Of a DNA stretch of 64,000 nt, positions 38,552 to 51,309 are shown piece after piece (the first letter of the stretch is position 1; each line of letters begins with the position of its first letter). The notes below the pieces were generated by a model. That model saw nothing but the letters and a program-made list of their open reading frames with translations, was not told the origin of the DNA and searched no databases. Origin of the DNA: Daucus carota subsp. sativus (Eukaryota > Streptophyta > Magnoliopsida > Apiales > Apiaceae); contig NC_030382.2 in the NCBI RefSeq assembly GCF_001625215.2, positions 46,589,364 to 46,653,363 on the forward strand, in the 5' to 3' direction. A program made the translations under genes and the position numbers.

Positions 38552-40919
38552 ATGGCGTCGTTTATGCATAAATTTGGGAGATCAAAGAGTGTAGTAAAGA
38601 GATCAAAGAAACATCTAGAAGAAGCCCTTTACAAACGTTTGTTTAAGGATGGCAGCTCTGAGATTAGTGTCCGACAGCAGCTCAATCTGTTTCTCAAGAG
38701 TAAGAAAAAGGTTTATAAGTGGGAGGTTGATGATACGCTCAAGATCCTTCGTTCTCGTAATCGATTTTATCCTGCTCTCAAGGTCTCTCTAATCACTTGC
38801 TACTCTTTTAATTCTGTTTTTGTATGTGTGTGTAAGATTATGTGTGTTAGTGATTTTAAAGATTGGTTCTTTTTTCATTTCTTGAGATTCTTGTTTCGTT
38901 TTTTTTGTTAAAGCAAATGTACGTGGTTAGACATTTGAATTTAATTGTTCGGCTAGCTGGGTTTAGATAAAGTTGCGATTTTGAACATCTTATGCAGCTA
39001 GGAGCCAGTCAAGGGTATCTGGGATTTTTGTTTTCTTTTTAATGTGTCGGAGTAGCTCCGACGTAGCTACATTTGTGCCACAGAGCTCCCACTTCGGTGA
39101 TACTTCAAAAAATAATATGATCACGTAAAAACATCAATTCACTTTTTTGCTGCTTATTTTTTTTATTGCTACAGTTCATCTCTGCTAATTTTGCTATGAA
39201 GGAATTCATTCTTGTAGTTGTTTGTCGTTGCAGGTTGTGGAATTTTAGTGTTTTTTTATAGGGGATCCTGTTAGTTTTGAGGATTTTAGTGCATGTAATG
39301 ATGTTCATTTGGGTTTCTTAGTACTCCTTACACCTGCTAGCATATAATTTAGTTGCTTGTTTTCAGGCTAATGAGTATTTACACCTAATCATTTTCTGTT
39401 AGGAGGTTAAATGTAATACATGTAGCTTCTTGCTGTAATCAGCATTTATTTGCATTAAGTATTATTTAATTTCTTAGTGTTTGCATTATAACGTCCTTGT
39501 CTAGTACTAGAGTGAAGTTGGAGATATAATCTTGTTAATTAGTGGTATGTTACTTATGTTTTCACAATTCACGTCTTTATCTCTGCAGTTTTATGTTATA
39601 TCTGATATCTTGCTGTATGCTAATCTGGTATTGATTCCATTGCATGCTTCACATTAAAATTTGTTTATCTGCAGCTTTCAGAATCCATGGCTGAAAGGGG
39701 TATAAATAAGACTGTCAGTGATCAAGCCATACATTTGGATCTTGTTGCTAAAGCCAAAGGAATCTCTGCTGCAGAAGCGTATTTTGTTGGTCTTCCCGAA
39801 ACATCCAAGAACCATCTTACTTATGGTGCTCTTCTGAATTGCTACTGCAAGGAATCAATGACTGAAAAAGCAGAAGCTTTGATGGATAAAATGAAAGAAC
39901 TTAATTTAGGCTTAACTGCAATGCCTTATAACAGCCTGATGACACTGTATACTAAAACCGGCCAACCAGAGAGGATCCCAGCTATTATCCAGGAAATGAA
40001 GTCTGGTGACATCGTGCCGGATTCTTACACTTATAATGTTTGGATGAGAGCACTTGCTGCTGTCAATGACATTTCCGGAGTCGAGAGAGTTATCAATGAT
40101 ATGAAGAGGGATGGCCGAGTTGTTGCAGATTGGACTACTTACAGCAATTTAGCATCAATTTATGTCGATGCAGGCCAGAATGTAAAGGCCGAGAATGCCC
40201 TTAAGGAATTAGAGAAGAGAAATGCCTGCAAAGATCTGCCAGCTTTTCAGTTTCTTATAACATTGTACGGTCGAACTGGGAATTTACTTGAAGTTTATCG
40301 TGTATGGCGTTCTTTGAGACTTGCTTTTCCGAAAACAGCCAACATTAGCTATCTGAATATGATCCAGGTGCTAGTTAAGTTAAAAGATCTTCAAGGTGCG
40401 GAAAAATGTTTCAGTGACTGGCAATCTAATTGCTCAACATATGATATTAGGATAGCCAATGCCCTCATAGGTGCTTATCTGAATGAAGGCCTGTTGAATA
40501 AGGCCATAGAGCTCAAGGCACAGTCCAAAAAGAAAGGAGCTAAACCTAATGCTAAAACGTGGGAGATTTTTCTTAATTACTATTTGAAAGAAGAGGATTT
40601 TAAATCAGCAGTTGACTGTGTTGAAAAAGCAATTTCAACTGGCAGGGGGGATGGAAGTAAATGGATCCCACAGACAGAGATAACACAGCGCCTCTTGGGG
40701 CATTTTGAGCAGAATAAAGATGTTGAGAGTGCAGAAAGGTTTGTGGAGAGTTTAAAGAAGTCTGTGGATGAGGTAGGAGCTGATGTATTTGAATCATTGA
40801 TAAGAACATATGTAGCTGCTGGGAGAACAAATCCCATAATGCGTCGCCGCATAAAGATGGACAATGTAGACTTGAGTGTCGAAGGTATAAAGTTGCTGGA
40901 TGCAGTTTGTTCCGAGTGA
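38552..40919 (+). CDS. P-class pentatricopeptide repeat protein, At1g60770 type
   Basis: Two exons, 38552-38782 and 39675-40919, give 491 residues, the same length I recall for Arabidopsis At1g60770, which it matches block by block. PPR proteins bind RNA in organelles through tandem 35-residue helical hairpins. This short-armed P-class type is usually mitochondrial. The N-terminus is basic with KRSKKHLEEALYKRLF, then RQQLNLFLKSKKKVYKWEV and NKTVSDQAIHLDLVAKA. Typical repeat starts are visible at NHLTYGALLNCYCKE, MPYNSLMTLYTKTGQPERI, DSYTYNVWMRALA, DWTTYSNLASIYVDAG and TWEIFLNYYLK. The C-terminus has the conserved AAGRTNPIMRRRIKMDNV. Proteins of this group have been found in plant mitoribosomes, so a translation role is plausible. 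No DYW or E editing domain is present. The site II promoter fits an organelle-biogenesis role. Confidence 0.95.
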
Positions 40920-43900
40920 GTCTATTTAATAAAATTTTATTCTGGAGAGGGTAATGCAGATAAATTTTATTTTCCTACAGTAGACCGTCTTGTCTTGAGG
41001 TTTCCCCTTTCCTTATAAATTGTTATTGGGAGGGCAATGTTGAAGCTGAATGAACATCTCCATTTGAAGATTCAAAGTTAACAAAATGTCAAAAACTAAT
41101 GTCAATAAGTTGACCTCTTATAGCAACTGCAAATAACCACTTTGCAGTTGTTTTGGCTTTGCTTGGCTTACTTTTACTTGATTGGTATTGTTTCTGCTTC
41201 TGTAACACACTTAAATACAGTGTCAAAGAATTACAGAAGTTTGGCCTGAGTTCATTGATATTGTAGTCTGAACTCTGAACTATTTAGCAAATAACAATGT
41301 TAGTGTAATGTATCATGGCTGAAGCAAGAGTTGGATTATCTGGATTCTAACCAGACTTGTTAGCATGAAGCACCATATTTCTCATTTTGGTCCTATATAT
41401 GTTCTACTGACTAGTTTTAATGTTTCACAATATCAATAGTCTCTTTATACAACAGGCCCACTGAACTGTTTTAGCATGTATGTTTTTCTCCTTCTATTTG
41501 AGTAGTGTGATGACTTGACAATTCTGTGGTGCATAAAAAGGAGAAGCAACGAACATTCAGTTTTAGGTTTCAAACTTAGTGAGGTTGTTTCAATAGAAGA
41601 GAGTAAAATCAATGTATGAGGAGGGAAATAAACAAGGTATTAGGCAGCTGATAGAGGACTAGTATTCTTCCATGTCTTCTACTCATATTCATCCTCTTCC
41701 TCACCCATTCATTATATGATGCTGACTAATCGACAGACGTGTGTGATAATTTGTTTTATGAGATAGCCTAGTGTTAAGAGCTTATTCTCTTTCATTTCAT
41801 TTCAGGTCTTCAGTTTGGTTTAGTTAAGAGCAGTTACCAACTTATAAGCTTATTTTTAATTATTCAGAAAAAATAAATTTATGACCTGCGGATTCTGATG
41901 CGTGGTACCACTCCTGAAGTAACTCTCACTCAGCAACCATCCTTTTGTTGGTGTAGTCATTAAACCGAGCACCAGTCTGCAGGGATGCATGCCTGCATCA
42001 CACAACAACCAGCTGGCTGGGAAAGCTTCCCAAGTCAAACCAAAACTAATAAATTCTCACGATTGCAAATTGCAATCTGGACTCGGTAATATTTGGCCAA
42101 CAAATTCGTATATAATTTAATTGTTTATATGTAACTAGTCACAAAGTCACGGCTCATATATCAAGCTGCCCTTTACCATATTTCTGTCTACATCACACAT
42201 ACTCATGCACTTTGGTTGGCATTATATTAAAAAAACCACGTACTCTAATACAAATACATAACGTAGGAAGAAAGATCTAAAAGGGGTTAATAGGCAAAAA
42301 GATCACTGAACTCATAGCCAACTTGCAATTTGGTCACTGAACTCAAAAAGTTTGCAAATGGATCACAAAACTAGATTTAACTTGCAGTCAACTCACTGAA
42401 CTAATAAAAGTTTGCATTTAGGTCACAACGCCGTTAAATATGAGTTGACTTTAACGGAATCCGTTAAAAAAATAAAAAAAAAATCGGTTTTTTAAAAAAT
42501 TATTAAAACTTAAAAAAATCTGAAAATTTTGAAAAAACTTTAAAAAATATGAAAAAATGTAAAAACTTAAAAAAAAACCAAAAATTTTGAAAAAATTTAA
42601 AAAATCTCGAAACTCAAAAAATATACCTAATATTTGAAATTTAAAAAATTTCAGAATTTTTTCTAAATTTCCATTTTTTTTGAAGTTTTAAAATTTCAAA
42701 AAATTTAGAATTTTTTGAAGTTCTTAGATTTTTTCCATATTTTTATAAACTTACATATTTTTTTAAAATTTTCAGATTTTTTTTAAGTTTTCAAAATTTT
42801 TCAAAAAAAATGAAATTTCATATTTGTTTTTAAAGTTTTTTTTTATTATTTTTTATATTTTTTAACGGATTCCGTTAAAGTCAACTCATACTTAACGGCG
42901 CTATGACCTAAATGCAACTTTTTATTAGTTCAGTGAGTTGACTGCAAATTAAATCTAGTTCTGTGATCCATTTGCAAACTTTTTGAGTTCAGTAACCCAA
43001 TTGCAAGTTGGCCATGAGTTCAGTGATATTTTTGCCTATTAACCCGATCTAAAAGCCATAGCTTCTTTTGTTTATAGGGTCTGGGCGATTCAAATGTGAG
43101 ATATCTCGATAAATAATCCTTTTTGTCGTGACAGGTAAAAACAAGTCATTTTTGTAGGTAACCCAAGATTTCATATTGTATTATCTTCAAGTAGAAGCTA
43201 CGCTACGCTCCTACCAATCTCGCATCTTCTTATTCTTTCTATATTTATCTTCTCGATATGCTTCTGCGAATCTACCAACTTAATTTTCTGCATTCTTAAC
43301 TATTATGTTTAAGAACAAACAAAGTTGATTAGAGAGGATGTTTAAGAACAGAAACAAAGTGACAAGGGATTGGTTAAAGAGGTTGTTCCAAAGAACAAAC
43401 AAAATTTTCATCACATACTCATATTATGTTTATAAAAAAATAATCACCAGGAAAATATTTGAATTCATTAATATCAACATTATTCTGATTCATATCACAA
43501 AAATGGAAATTTCATCACCGTTACATTAAAATCGATGAAATGTGACTCATGTCAATTAAATTTAAGAATCATGAAATATACATTTCTTGTTGATTTCACA
43601 ATATTTTACTCTTCAAACTTTTTGCATTTTTTGTTGTTTATTTAAATTTGTTAACGAAGGAAAATGAAAACAGACCAACCATTGCATCTTTGTATATATA
43701 AGTTGTTGGCGTAGATATTGGAGAAATTTTAAATAATGTTTATCAAAAGAGTTCTCACTTTACACAGACATGAATACCATTAATTTTAACATTGATGCTC
43801 GTTTACTTAGATAGAATTATTATGATTCTTTTCGTGGCATAGTTAGAAGTTCAGATAAAAAATATATTTTTCATAAATTTTTTTTATTTCGGATTTAAAA

Positions 43901-44329
43901 GAGCATTTTCAATAATGTAAAAATTAGAAGAAAATAAATAGAGAAAACAGAGGATATAGACAGTGATACGTGTGAAAAATACATTTTCATATATTTTATT
44001 TAGATTTAGAGTGCCTTTGGTATCCTTCGCTCTTTAATAAATTTTCTTATATTCAAAAATATTTAAATATCTTGAATATTAATATTAGCCGCAAAAATAA
44101 ATTAAAGCAATGACACTCAAACGCATCAAACCGGAGTAGCTCACAAACCGGATAGTATATTCACTAGTATTTCACATTTCAAAATGTACATAATAATATC
44201 GATGAGTTCGTATAATTAACAGATTACATGTTAGATCGAAATGAATAACTCAGCCTCTAGGAACAAACAAGCTCCCCTTGAAAAGACAGATACCAAAATT
44301 ATAAGAACCATTCCAAGACCACCCCTTAA
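40920..44329. other. Convergent intergenic region with fold-back element
   Basis: Holds the 3'UTR of the PPR gene and the 762-bp fold-back element at 42284-43045. From 43056 to 44329 the DNA is AT-rich. A 63-residue open frame at 43338-43529 is lysine/isoleucine-rich because of base composition and is not supported as a gene. I see no RNA gene. Confidence 0.55.
42284..43045. mobile_element. Fold-back Mutator-like element, 762 bp
   Basis: The two arms, about 42284-42475 and 42860-43045, are inverted copies with few differences. They start GGGTTAATAGGCAAAAA and end TTTTTGCCTATTAACCC, and include TCACTGAACTC, AACTTGCAGTCAACTC and TTTAACGGAATCCGTTAA with its mirror. A perfect 10-bp target duplication GATCTAAAAG flanks it (42274-42283 and 43046-43055). 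The middle is A-rich on the left and T-rich on the right, so almost the whole element can fold on itself. Long terminal inverted repeats with 9-11 bp duplications are typical of Mutator-like elements. No transposase is present. Confidence 0.85.
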
Positions 44330-47103
44330 TCAGGGACATCTCGAATTTCTTCCAGGCCCTCCGTAATAAAAATAATGACCCCACACCCGATTAATCCCTC
44401 CTCGTATATCATAACAATTCGGATGATCAGCCAAAACCTTAAGATTCTGCGGCGGAATCAGGCTATTATCCCAATCCACCACCTGTAAATTTCGAAAATA
44501 CGAAGCTCTGCCGAAGCCTTCTCCAGCGAAATGGCCACTCCCCATCTGTGTGGGCGTGTGATAACCAGAGCTTCTAGTATTCACAACTTCACCTCCGTAT
44601 TGTACCATGCTTGCATGATTCCTCAGGTGTGTAAATAAACGTGCTGGCCAGTACCCTACCAGGATTCCGGAACCGAACTCCAGCCACCAGTTCCCGTGCT
44701 TCGGGTCCTGCACGAATTCGTCACGTTTCATGTGAACCACATTTTGTTGCATTTTTCGACAAATATTTTGCCGAAATGTAATAATCGATAAGATTTGTGT
44801 TTGTGAATGTTCACATTTATTACTGTGTGCACCGTGCGTGTCTTGATGAGAAATTGTCTGAAACAGTGGGTGAAAAAACGAAAATGATAAACACTGTAGT
44901 AAATACTACTGTGTATAGTGATGTACTATATGGGAATAAGACAGTATTGTGAGGTTACTGATCTATCAATTCATCGCCCAACCAACCTAATAATTTAACT
45001 GAGAAAACGGTCCAGAAGAGTAGCTAGTAGCCTTATTCCGCAAGCTATTTTAGAAGTTATTGCCAACACTTTTGTAAGGCAACTAGGTAAAATCTCTGTC
45101 AACAATTATGCCCTAGCGTGTACTCCCTCCGTCTCAATTTACATGTCATTTATGGTTTTTTAAAATTCAAATTCACCGATCGTTAACTAGTCAAAAGTCA
45201 AAAAAGACATGTATTATGGGACGGAGGGAGTTAAACAATAAAAGTAACTTATATTTTACCTTCCATATCATGATGCTAATATCAAACTGGCCACCGCGGT
45301 AAGATGATCTGGGAGAAATTGCCGCTCCTATTGCTATTCTGTTGCTGGTCTGGACAAACCCCGAACACAGCAAATTGTAGCACCCTGTTGCTTGATATGC
45401 ATCCGTCTGCACGCGATGGATATCAGATTATCAACGAGTTGCCTCGGATCATTGACAGAAGCCAACATTCACATACATGTTACTGTAAATGCATTGGAGT
45501 GACTGACTATGTAAAATCAACTTACAGTCCAGTAAGTGAAGAATCGAGGATAACTGTCCCCATAAAGTTCTGGGCTAACCTGTGAAATATCAATCAATTA
45601 ATGAAATTAGCTTATATGGCTACATTACAAATTCTTTAACTGAAAGGTAGTTGAGATGTAATTGCTGCTTTTAATGCCTTATTAAATCCACTGTTTTCCA
45701 TTTCTTTCAACTAATTAACTCATTGATTGCAGGATTCTATACCAGCAAACACATTCATTCAAATTTTACTTCACACAATCTTTCTTGAAAATCACAAGAT
45801 TTGCAGTAACTATTCAATTCTGAAAAAATTACAGAGACATATTAGTGTATGAAGCTATGAACTTGCCTGCCAACCAGCTTCAATGGTGTTGAGATCATTT
45901 CCAAATGAACCGGAAATGACCCACATCTGAGATAAGCTGAATTCATAGCGGCTAGCCACTCGAGGCGACCACACATTTATGCTGGCCTTTGCTCCATAAT
46001 ATTGTTGTCCAGTAACGTATCCAACTGCATGCTGTAGCCATAAATTTGAAAATTAATTCTATCATCATCATGTCGAAACAGAATTGTAAATTGACTAATG
46101 TGATGCTGTTCATGGATTTGATCATCAGGTTTATATATACCAAAAATCAAAATTAATGAAATTTTTTGAGTAGTTGAAAGAATTCTGGTTTTCAATAGTA
46201 ATCAGAGAAAACATGGATAGAGATGTATGGCTGCATTTATTTTTCGAAGACTTTTGTCGAGGTAATAAAAGTACATGATGAAAACACACCGCGAAAATCT
46301 GAAAAATCTGAATTCATTGATTTCATGGTGCTCTAAAGAACAATCATAATCATACCAATTCGTATGTTCGTTCTGCAGTATGGATTAATTAGATTATACT
46401 AACCTCATGGCCACTGCTGGAAGTGTCTCTTCTGATAGGCCTTTGAAATTTTCGCCCGAATCTTCGAACAGAACTAGCTCTGAGAACATCTTGTTCAGTT
46501 GTTCTTCTGATTGGAACTGTTCCTTCTGGACATGATTCTCCAGAAAAGCTCCACAGCTGATAATTTTCCGACGCCGTGTCTGCTGAACCATTACGCACCC
46601 TTTCTGGAGGATCCTATTAAGCCAATAATATGGTCTGAGTTTGTAAAATTAGTAAAAAAAGAAAAAAGAAAAAAAAGACAGTGTTATTTCAGATGAACTG
46701 GTAAGAATTTCATGAATGTACCAATGGTTTTTGTCCTTTCAAATGAGGATGATCAAAAGCTGGTTGCTGATGAGTTGGCACACATTCTATCGAATCTCCA
46801 TCTGGGCTCTGCAACAAATTCAAGATTAACATAACAAAACGAAAAAAAAACAAACTTTTACAGTGCTAAAGATAAGAAAAATGCCTGAATTGTCTTGACA
46901 GAAGGCTTGTTGATCTTCTTGAGATGAGCTTTGATGAGCTTCAACCTCTGCACTTCTTTCCCTGTTCTCAATGTCTGATTTCCTTGCTGAATATTTTCGG
47001 GTTTCGAAGAAAAAACAGGAGGAACAGAAGAACTAACACAAAGAAACAAGACAAGAAATGAAATGACTGGGGAGATCTTGCAATAGCTAGAAGAAGACAC
47101 CAT
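44330..47103 (-). CDS. Neprosin-domain (DUF239) secreted protein
   Basis: Seven exons join in frame: 46885-47103, 46722-46808, 46404-46613, 45867-46031, 45526-45579, 45260-45406 and 44330-44707, for 419 residues. Residues 1 to about 33 form a signal peptide (SPVISFLVLFLCVSSSVPPV core). The activation-domain part has RLKLIKAHLKKINKPSVKTI, then IQSPDGD and CPEGTVPIRRTTEQDVLRA. The neprosin domain follows with HAVGYVTGQQYYGAKASINV, IEAGWQVSPELYGD, TGCYNLLCSGFVQTSN and GNWWLEFGSGILVGYWPARL. It closes with YDIRGGINRVWGHYFYYGGP. Neprosin of pitcher plants is a proline-cleaving glutamic peptidase. Glu in IEAGW (about 223) and WWLEF (about 304) are candidates for catalysis but I cannot confirm them. 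Introns 1 and 4 start with GC, not GT. In-frame ATGs also exist at 47280 and 47256. I chose 47103 because the signal peptide begins there. Confidence 0.93.
45123..45230. mobile_element. Short Stowaway-like MITE in neprosin gene intron
   Basis: A 108-bp element starts CTCCCTCCGTCTCAATTTAC and ends GTATTATGGGACGGAGGGAG, preceded by TA. It lies in the sixth intron of the neprosin gene, 29 bp from the preceding exon. The ends are close to the Stowaway consensus, so it is probably a young deletion derivative. Confidence 0.78.
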
Positions 47104-48029
47104 GTATGAAGAAGAAGTATGTACAGTTTCTTCTTCTTCTTCTTGCAAACAAATTGTTTTTGTTTCTGTGCATTGGTCTTGTCTTGTTCTGTGATCAGAA
47201 TAGCTCAAAAAATTGTCTTTTTTAGGCCATGGAAGAAGCAGCACACCTCCCAGCATTTCCACACAACATAGAATAACCATTCTTGGAAACTTACTTCAAT
47301 GCTTCACCATTTCCAACCCCTAAAACCCAAAAACCCTATTCTACCCCTTGTTGTAAATGTTCTGACAATAAGTATACTGCTCTCAGGGAAGAGCTGTTAT
47401 GTAATTTTCTTGAGTTCAAGCCATGTGGATGTGGAACAAGTTTAAATACTCCTCAAACACAACAGTATCATCAATAAAAAACAAATATAATTAGTATTAT
47501 TAATTTTCTACCAGAATAATATACTAATAAATCAGCTACTTTGGCAGTGCAATTATATATATTTTTGAAGAATGAGAAATTGGAGAAAGGAGAAAGAGAG
47601 GGTTGTGGGTATGTGGGGTTGTGTTTCCAGTCTTCAATACAAAGACTGGAACTTTGAGCTTTTTTATGTTAATTTTTATAGATAGGGGCAGTGCAAATTT
47701 GTATTTTATATAATAAAAGTGATTTATGTTATTCTTTACTTTGGGTCTGAAGACAGATAGGAATTAAACTTGATTCTATTTTCTTTTTAAAGCTATTTGC
47801 TTTGAGCATTTTTCTTTCTCACTTCCCTAGACTTGCTTTGTGTCAGCTGCTCCTTTTTATTTTCTTTTCATAATTATGTTCTATAATGATATGTAATTCA
47901 CCAACAAATTAATATCATATTACATGGGTAAAGAAAACATATATACTTAACTTGCCTTTGAAATCCGGCTTTACTAAGCAACATTAGATACCAATCTGTT
48001 TAATCTCGAAATGTTAGGTTTGTAATTTG

Positions 48030-48663
48030 GAGCCCGTTTGGCCGAGTCTGTTTGGATAATTTTGATTTATTGATGACTTATGAATTATTAAAAAATATAG
48101 ACCTTGTTTGGGATTACCTGTTAGCGGATTGAATTAGATGTTTTGACTAACGGATTGAAATAGATGTTTTGACTAACGGATTGAATTAGTTGTTTCTCAT
48201 AAAACTGTTTGGTAAATAGCTGATTGATTAGTTTTTTCTGACACAAACCAAAATCTCTCACCTAAAAAACTCCTCAAAATAGCTTTTTCAAAATTAGCTT
48301 TTTGTGTCCAAACCTCTGTGTCAATCCGCTAACTACCAAACACTTATATTAACGGATTATTGTGGTCAAACCTCTGAAACACCCCAAACCTCTAATTTTG
48401 CCCCAAACTTCTAACTTCCAAACAAGGCCATAATGATAAAAATAAAAATATTTATGGGTAACTTATGACTTAGGAGTAATTTTTATAAAAAAAAATGTTC
48501 AAAAACATTAATTCACCGGAAAATGTATCTCAAACTAACTTCTGGCTCTAAATCAGTTTCCGACTTTAAGCCGGTTTCTGACTTATTACACGAATAGAAA
48601 AGTTTCAGTTTAAAGCCAGAAATGATTTAAAAGTATGAACTTTAAACCGAGGCAAATAGGCTC
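48030..48663. mobile_element. Outer MITE with a nested insertion
   Basis: The ends GAGCCCGTTTGGCC and AGGCAAATAGGCTC are inverted repeats of each other. Inner halves (TTATTGATGACTTATGAATT on the left, GGTAACTTATGACTTAGGAG on the right) also correspond. The element is interrupted by another MITE at 48100-48429. Without that insert it would be about 300 bp. The target duplication is not clear. Confidence 0.6.
48100..48429. mobile_element. Nested MITE, GGCCTTGTTTGG family
   Basis: A 330-bp element with ends GACCTTGTTTGGGATTA and TTCCAAACAAGGCC, flanked by ATA on both sides. Near its left end a 26-bp unit (GGATTGAATTAGATGTTTTGACTAAC) is repeated three times with small changes, at about 48127-48196. 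The interior also carries AACCTCTGAAACACCCCAAA. It is related to the element at 58196-58492 and lies inside the outer MITE, so it inserted later. Confidence 0.7.
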
Positions 48664-48675
48664 TTGGTTTAGCTA

Positions 48676-48725
48676 GCTTCATTTCATTTTTGTGACATTA
48701 GCTTCATTTCATTTCTGTGACATTG
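48676..48725. repeat. Tandem duplication of 25 bp
   Basis: The sequence AGCTTCATTTCATTT followed by YTGTGACATT occurs twice back to back, with one difference. It sits just outside the outer MITE and has no visible function. Confidence 0.8.
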
Positions 48726-49329
48726 ATATCTCAAAAACATAACTGTAATTGATGGGTTTAATTATGTGTGTCGAATGAATTAATATTTAATATTAATATA
48801 AATAGGAAGGTGGTGGAGCAGTGATGCGGGTAAGAATTAGTAGCACAATTAAAGAGTATCTTAGTGGGCGTTGAGCAATGATGTGGTACCATGCGCACCT
48901 GACCTGACCTGGATATGTTCATCTACATTCTGGCATGTGCATGCGCGTTTTCAGCTGCTTATATTTCGCTTCCCTTTTCTTTATACTTTACCCACTTTCA
49001 CTCTCCTCAGCTATATATATGCATCAACTATAAATATTAAGACTTGATCTTCATATTCTTTAAATCTTTCGAATTCAGTTATGCAACTCTACCTGCAGGT
49101 ACCAGTAACCTTAAGTTTAGCTGTAAATATGTGAGTCGCCCCCCCGACCTACTTTTATTTAATCGGACAGAACTAGTAAGGAGCAACGCATAAAAATAAC
49201 TAAATAAATAAATGCTCCTTGGAAATTATAGAGTATATATTACTTCAAGTCTCAACTAATTTTGCATATAAAAATTTTCAAATTTGATATTTTAAAATCT
49301 GGTTTTGCCACGACTAAATGCATGAAAAT

Positions 49330-50440
49330 ATACGTGGTGCTTGGCAAACAATTATAAGCCAACTTGTGAATTTATAAGTTAGAAGCACTTATTTACGTTT
49401 GTGTAAAAAGTTAATAAGCACTTAAAAGAAGTTAGGATTACTAGCTTTTGTATCAGGACTTGTGCTTATTTCTCAAACAGTTTTATCACTTATAAGTCTT
49501 AACTTATTTCTGACTTTTACTTCATTTTTTTATTTTAAGCAAAAAACACTTATTTAAGTTCAACAGCCCCACAGTCTATGCACGATGCCATAGGAACCCA
49601 AGTCTTTGGGTTATCGATTTGCAGGGTCTGGTGTCGGTTCCAGAGGGTTTATATAATAAGGTTTTTATTAATACATTAATATTAATGGTTAAGTTGGACC
49701 ATTTTGTTAAATCTCAGTAGTAGACCAGGGGTATATATCAAAGCTGTTAAAGCTTTCACATGGGCGAGTAAGATGGCTAATAACGACATTAATAATTAGC
49801 TTGCCGCTTATATTTATCTTATCAACACATACAAACTATTACATCAATACTTTGTATTAGTAAATGTTTTTACAAAGTAAAAGCTGGGAGGAAGGACTGA
49901 AAAACTAAAATATGTAAAACATGTATCCTCACGTTCATTCGTAAAAAAACGAAATGGATCTCTTTATGCTTTAGTTAGCTAGGTTGTTGCGTTGATAAAA
50001 TGATAGATGAAGTACCACATTTTTCACTTGCTCCTAATTCAAAGGTATGCGAATAATGTGATGTTGGTCGTATTAATACGAAACTCAGGTACCAGTTTGG
50101 CGTGAATTAAATAAGTGTTTATTGAAAAATTATTTATAATTGAGAAGTCATTTTATTTTTATGTGTTTTGATAATTTTTTTGATATTTACAACTTATTCG
50201 ATATTAAAATTATTAATATAATATTAAATTATATAGATTATTTTTTGAAGTGGTCATCTATGTAGAAATAAATTTCAAAAATAAAATAAGTCATAACAAA
50301 GCCTAGGATTTTACACTTCTTTGCTTTTAAATTGAGAATTGACTTATAAATTCATTACACATACAAAACGAATAAAATATTTCTGACTTATAAGCCTTGA
50401 CTTGTTGAACCCAGTCAAACAGTCCGTCAGCACTACAGTT
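49330..50440. repeat. Possible hAT-like MITE relics
   Basis: Two AT-rich blocks look like remnants of non-autonomous elements. One begins near 49338 with GTGCTTGGCAAACAATTATAAG and has internal CACTTATAAG repeats. The other runs from about 50095 (CAGTTTGGCGTGAATTAAATAA) to about 50425 (CAGTCAAACAGTCCG), with loosely inverted ends. The boundaries are not certain and no target duplication was found. Confidence 0.35.
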
Positions 50441-51309
50441 TTACACTTTTCTCAAGGAGTTAGAAGTTCATTATATATTAAAATAATTAGGTTGCATCTT
50501 CATTTATTGATTATAATGGTTGATTAAAATAATATAAATTATAATAATTAATAATAATATTTAATTATATTTCAATAACAATAATTTAGAGTAATTTACA
50601 CTTTACATTCTAAAATTTCAAGTGTTTTTTCGATTTGGTCTCAAACAATATTTCCTTTCAAACATGCCTGCATGTTAAACAGCACTTCGACATATACCGC
50701 TTTGACTATCTTACGTCAAGATGATCGTCAAAATTGAGTTTACATTTTGCACCTCATAAATTTAAGCGCTTTTTCATAAGTATTTTTTAAACTCTACTGG
50801 TCTTACGATAAGCTATGCGAAATCATCAATCCTAGCGGAGTTAAACAAGATTTATTATAAATTAAAAATATTATACAATTTAATTTAGAGGAGTTCGTAC
50901 CCAAATGGCCAAATCCATTATAGTGAAAAATGATGGATAAGTTGACCAAACCTGGTTGAACACTCACTAAACTTAGATTTGACTAAATTAATCTTTTTTA
51001 TCTCAAAAGTGGAATATTTGATGAGACACTTCGATTAATCGCAAAATCATCATTCCTGATCTTTTGCTTTGGAGAGTTGAAACTGAGCCTACAAAGAAAG
51101 AACAAAAGTGAGCTTTTTTGGGCTCAATGTAAATATGTAACCTTGCAAAAGATTGTAATCAATAACCCCTACTTTGGTTGCTTTGAATTCAAACGCGATG
51201 TGTTTCGTTCTAATTTAATATCAAGTCCTTAAGTCCATCATTGATACGATAGGCAGTGGTAATGATATCACTTAATTCTTGTTCAAACTTCAACTCCACT
51301 AAGCTTATA

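Noticed and set aside
43338-43529. 63-residue open frame rich in Lys and Ile
   Set aside because: Reflects AT-rich DNA. No start context, domain or splice partner.
47104-47280. N-terminal extension of the neprosin gene from ATGs at 47280 or 47256
   Set aside because: In frame, but it would bury the signal peptide behind about 59 charged residues including a Glu run from a CTT microsatellite. The start at 47103 fits secretion.
50590-50830. Block resembling inverted ends of a Mutator-like element (TTACACTTTACATTCTAAAA and TTTACATTTTGCACC)
   Set aside because: The two phrases are in direct rather than inverted orientation and no target duplication was found.
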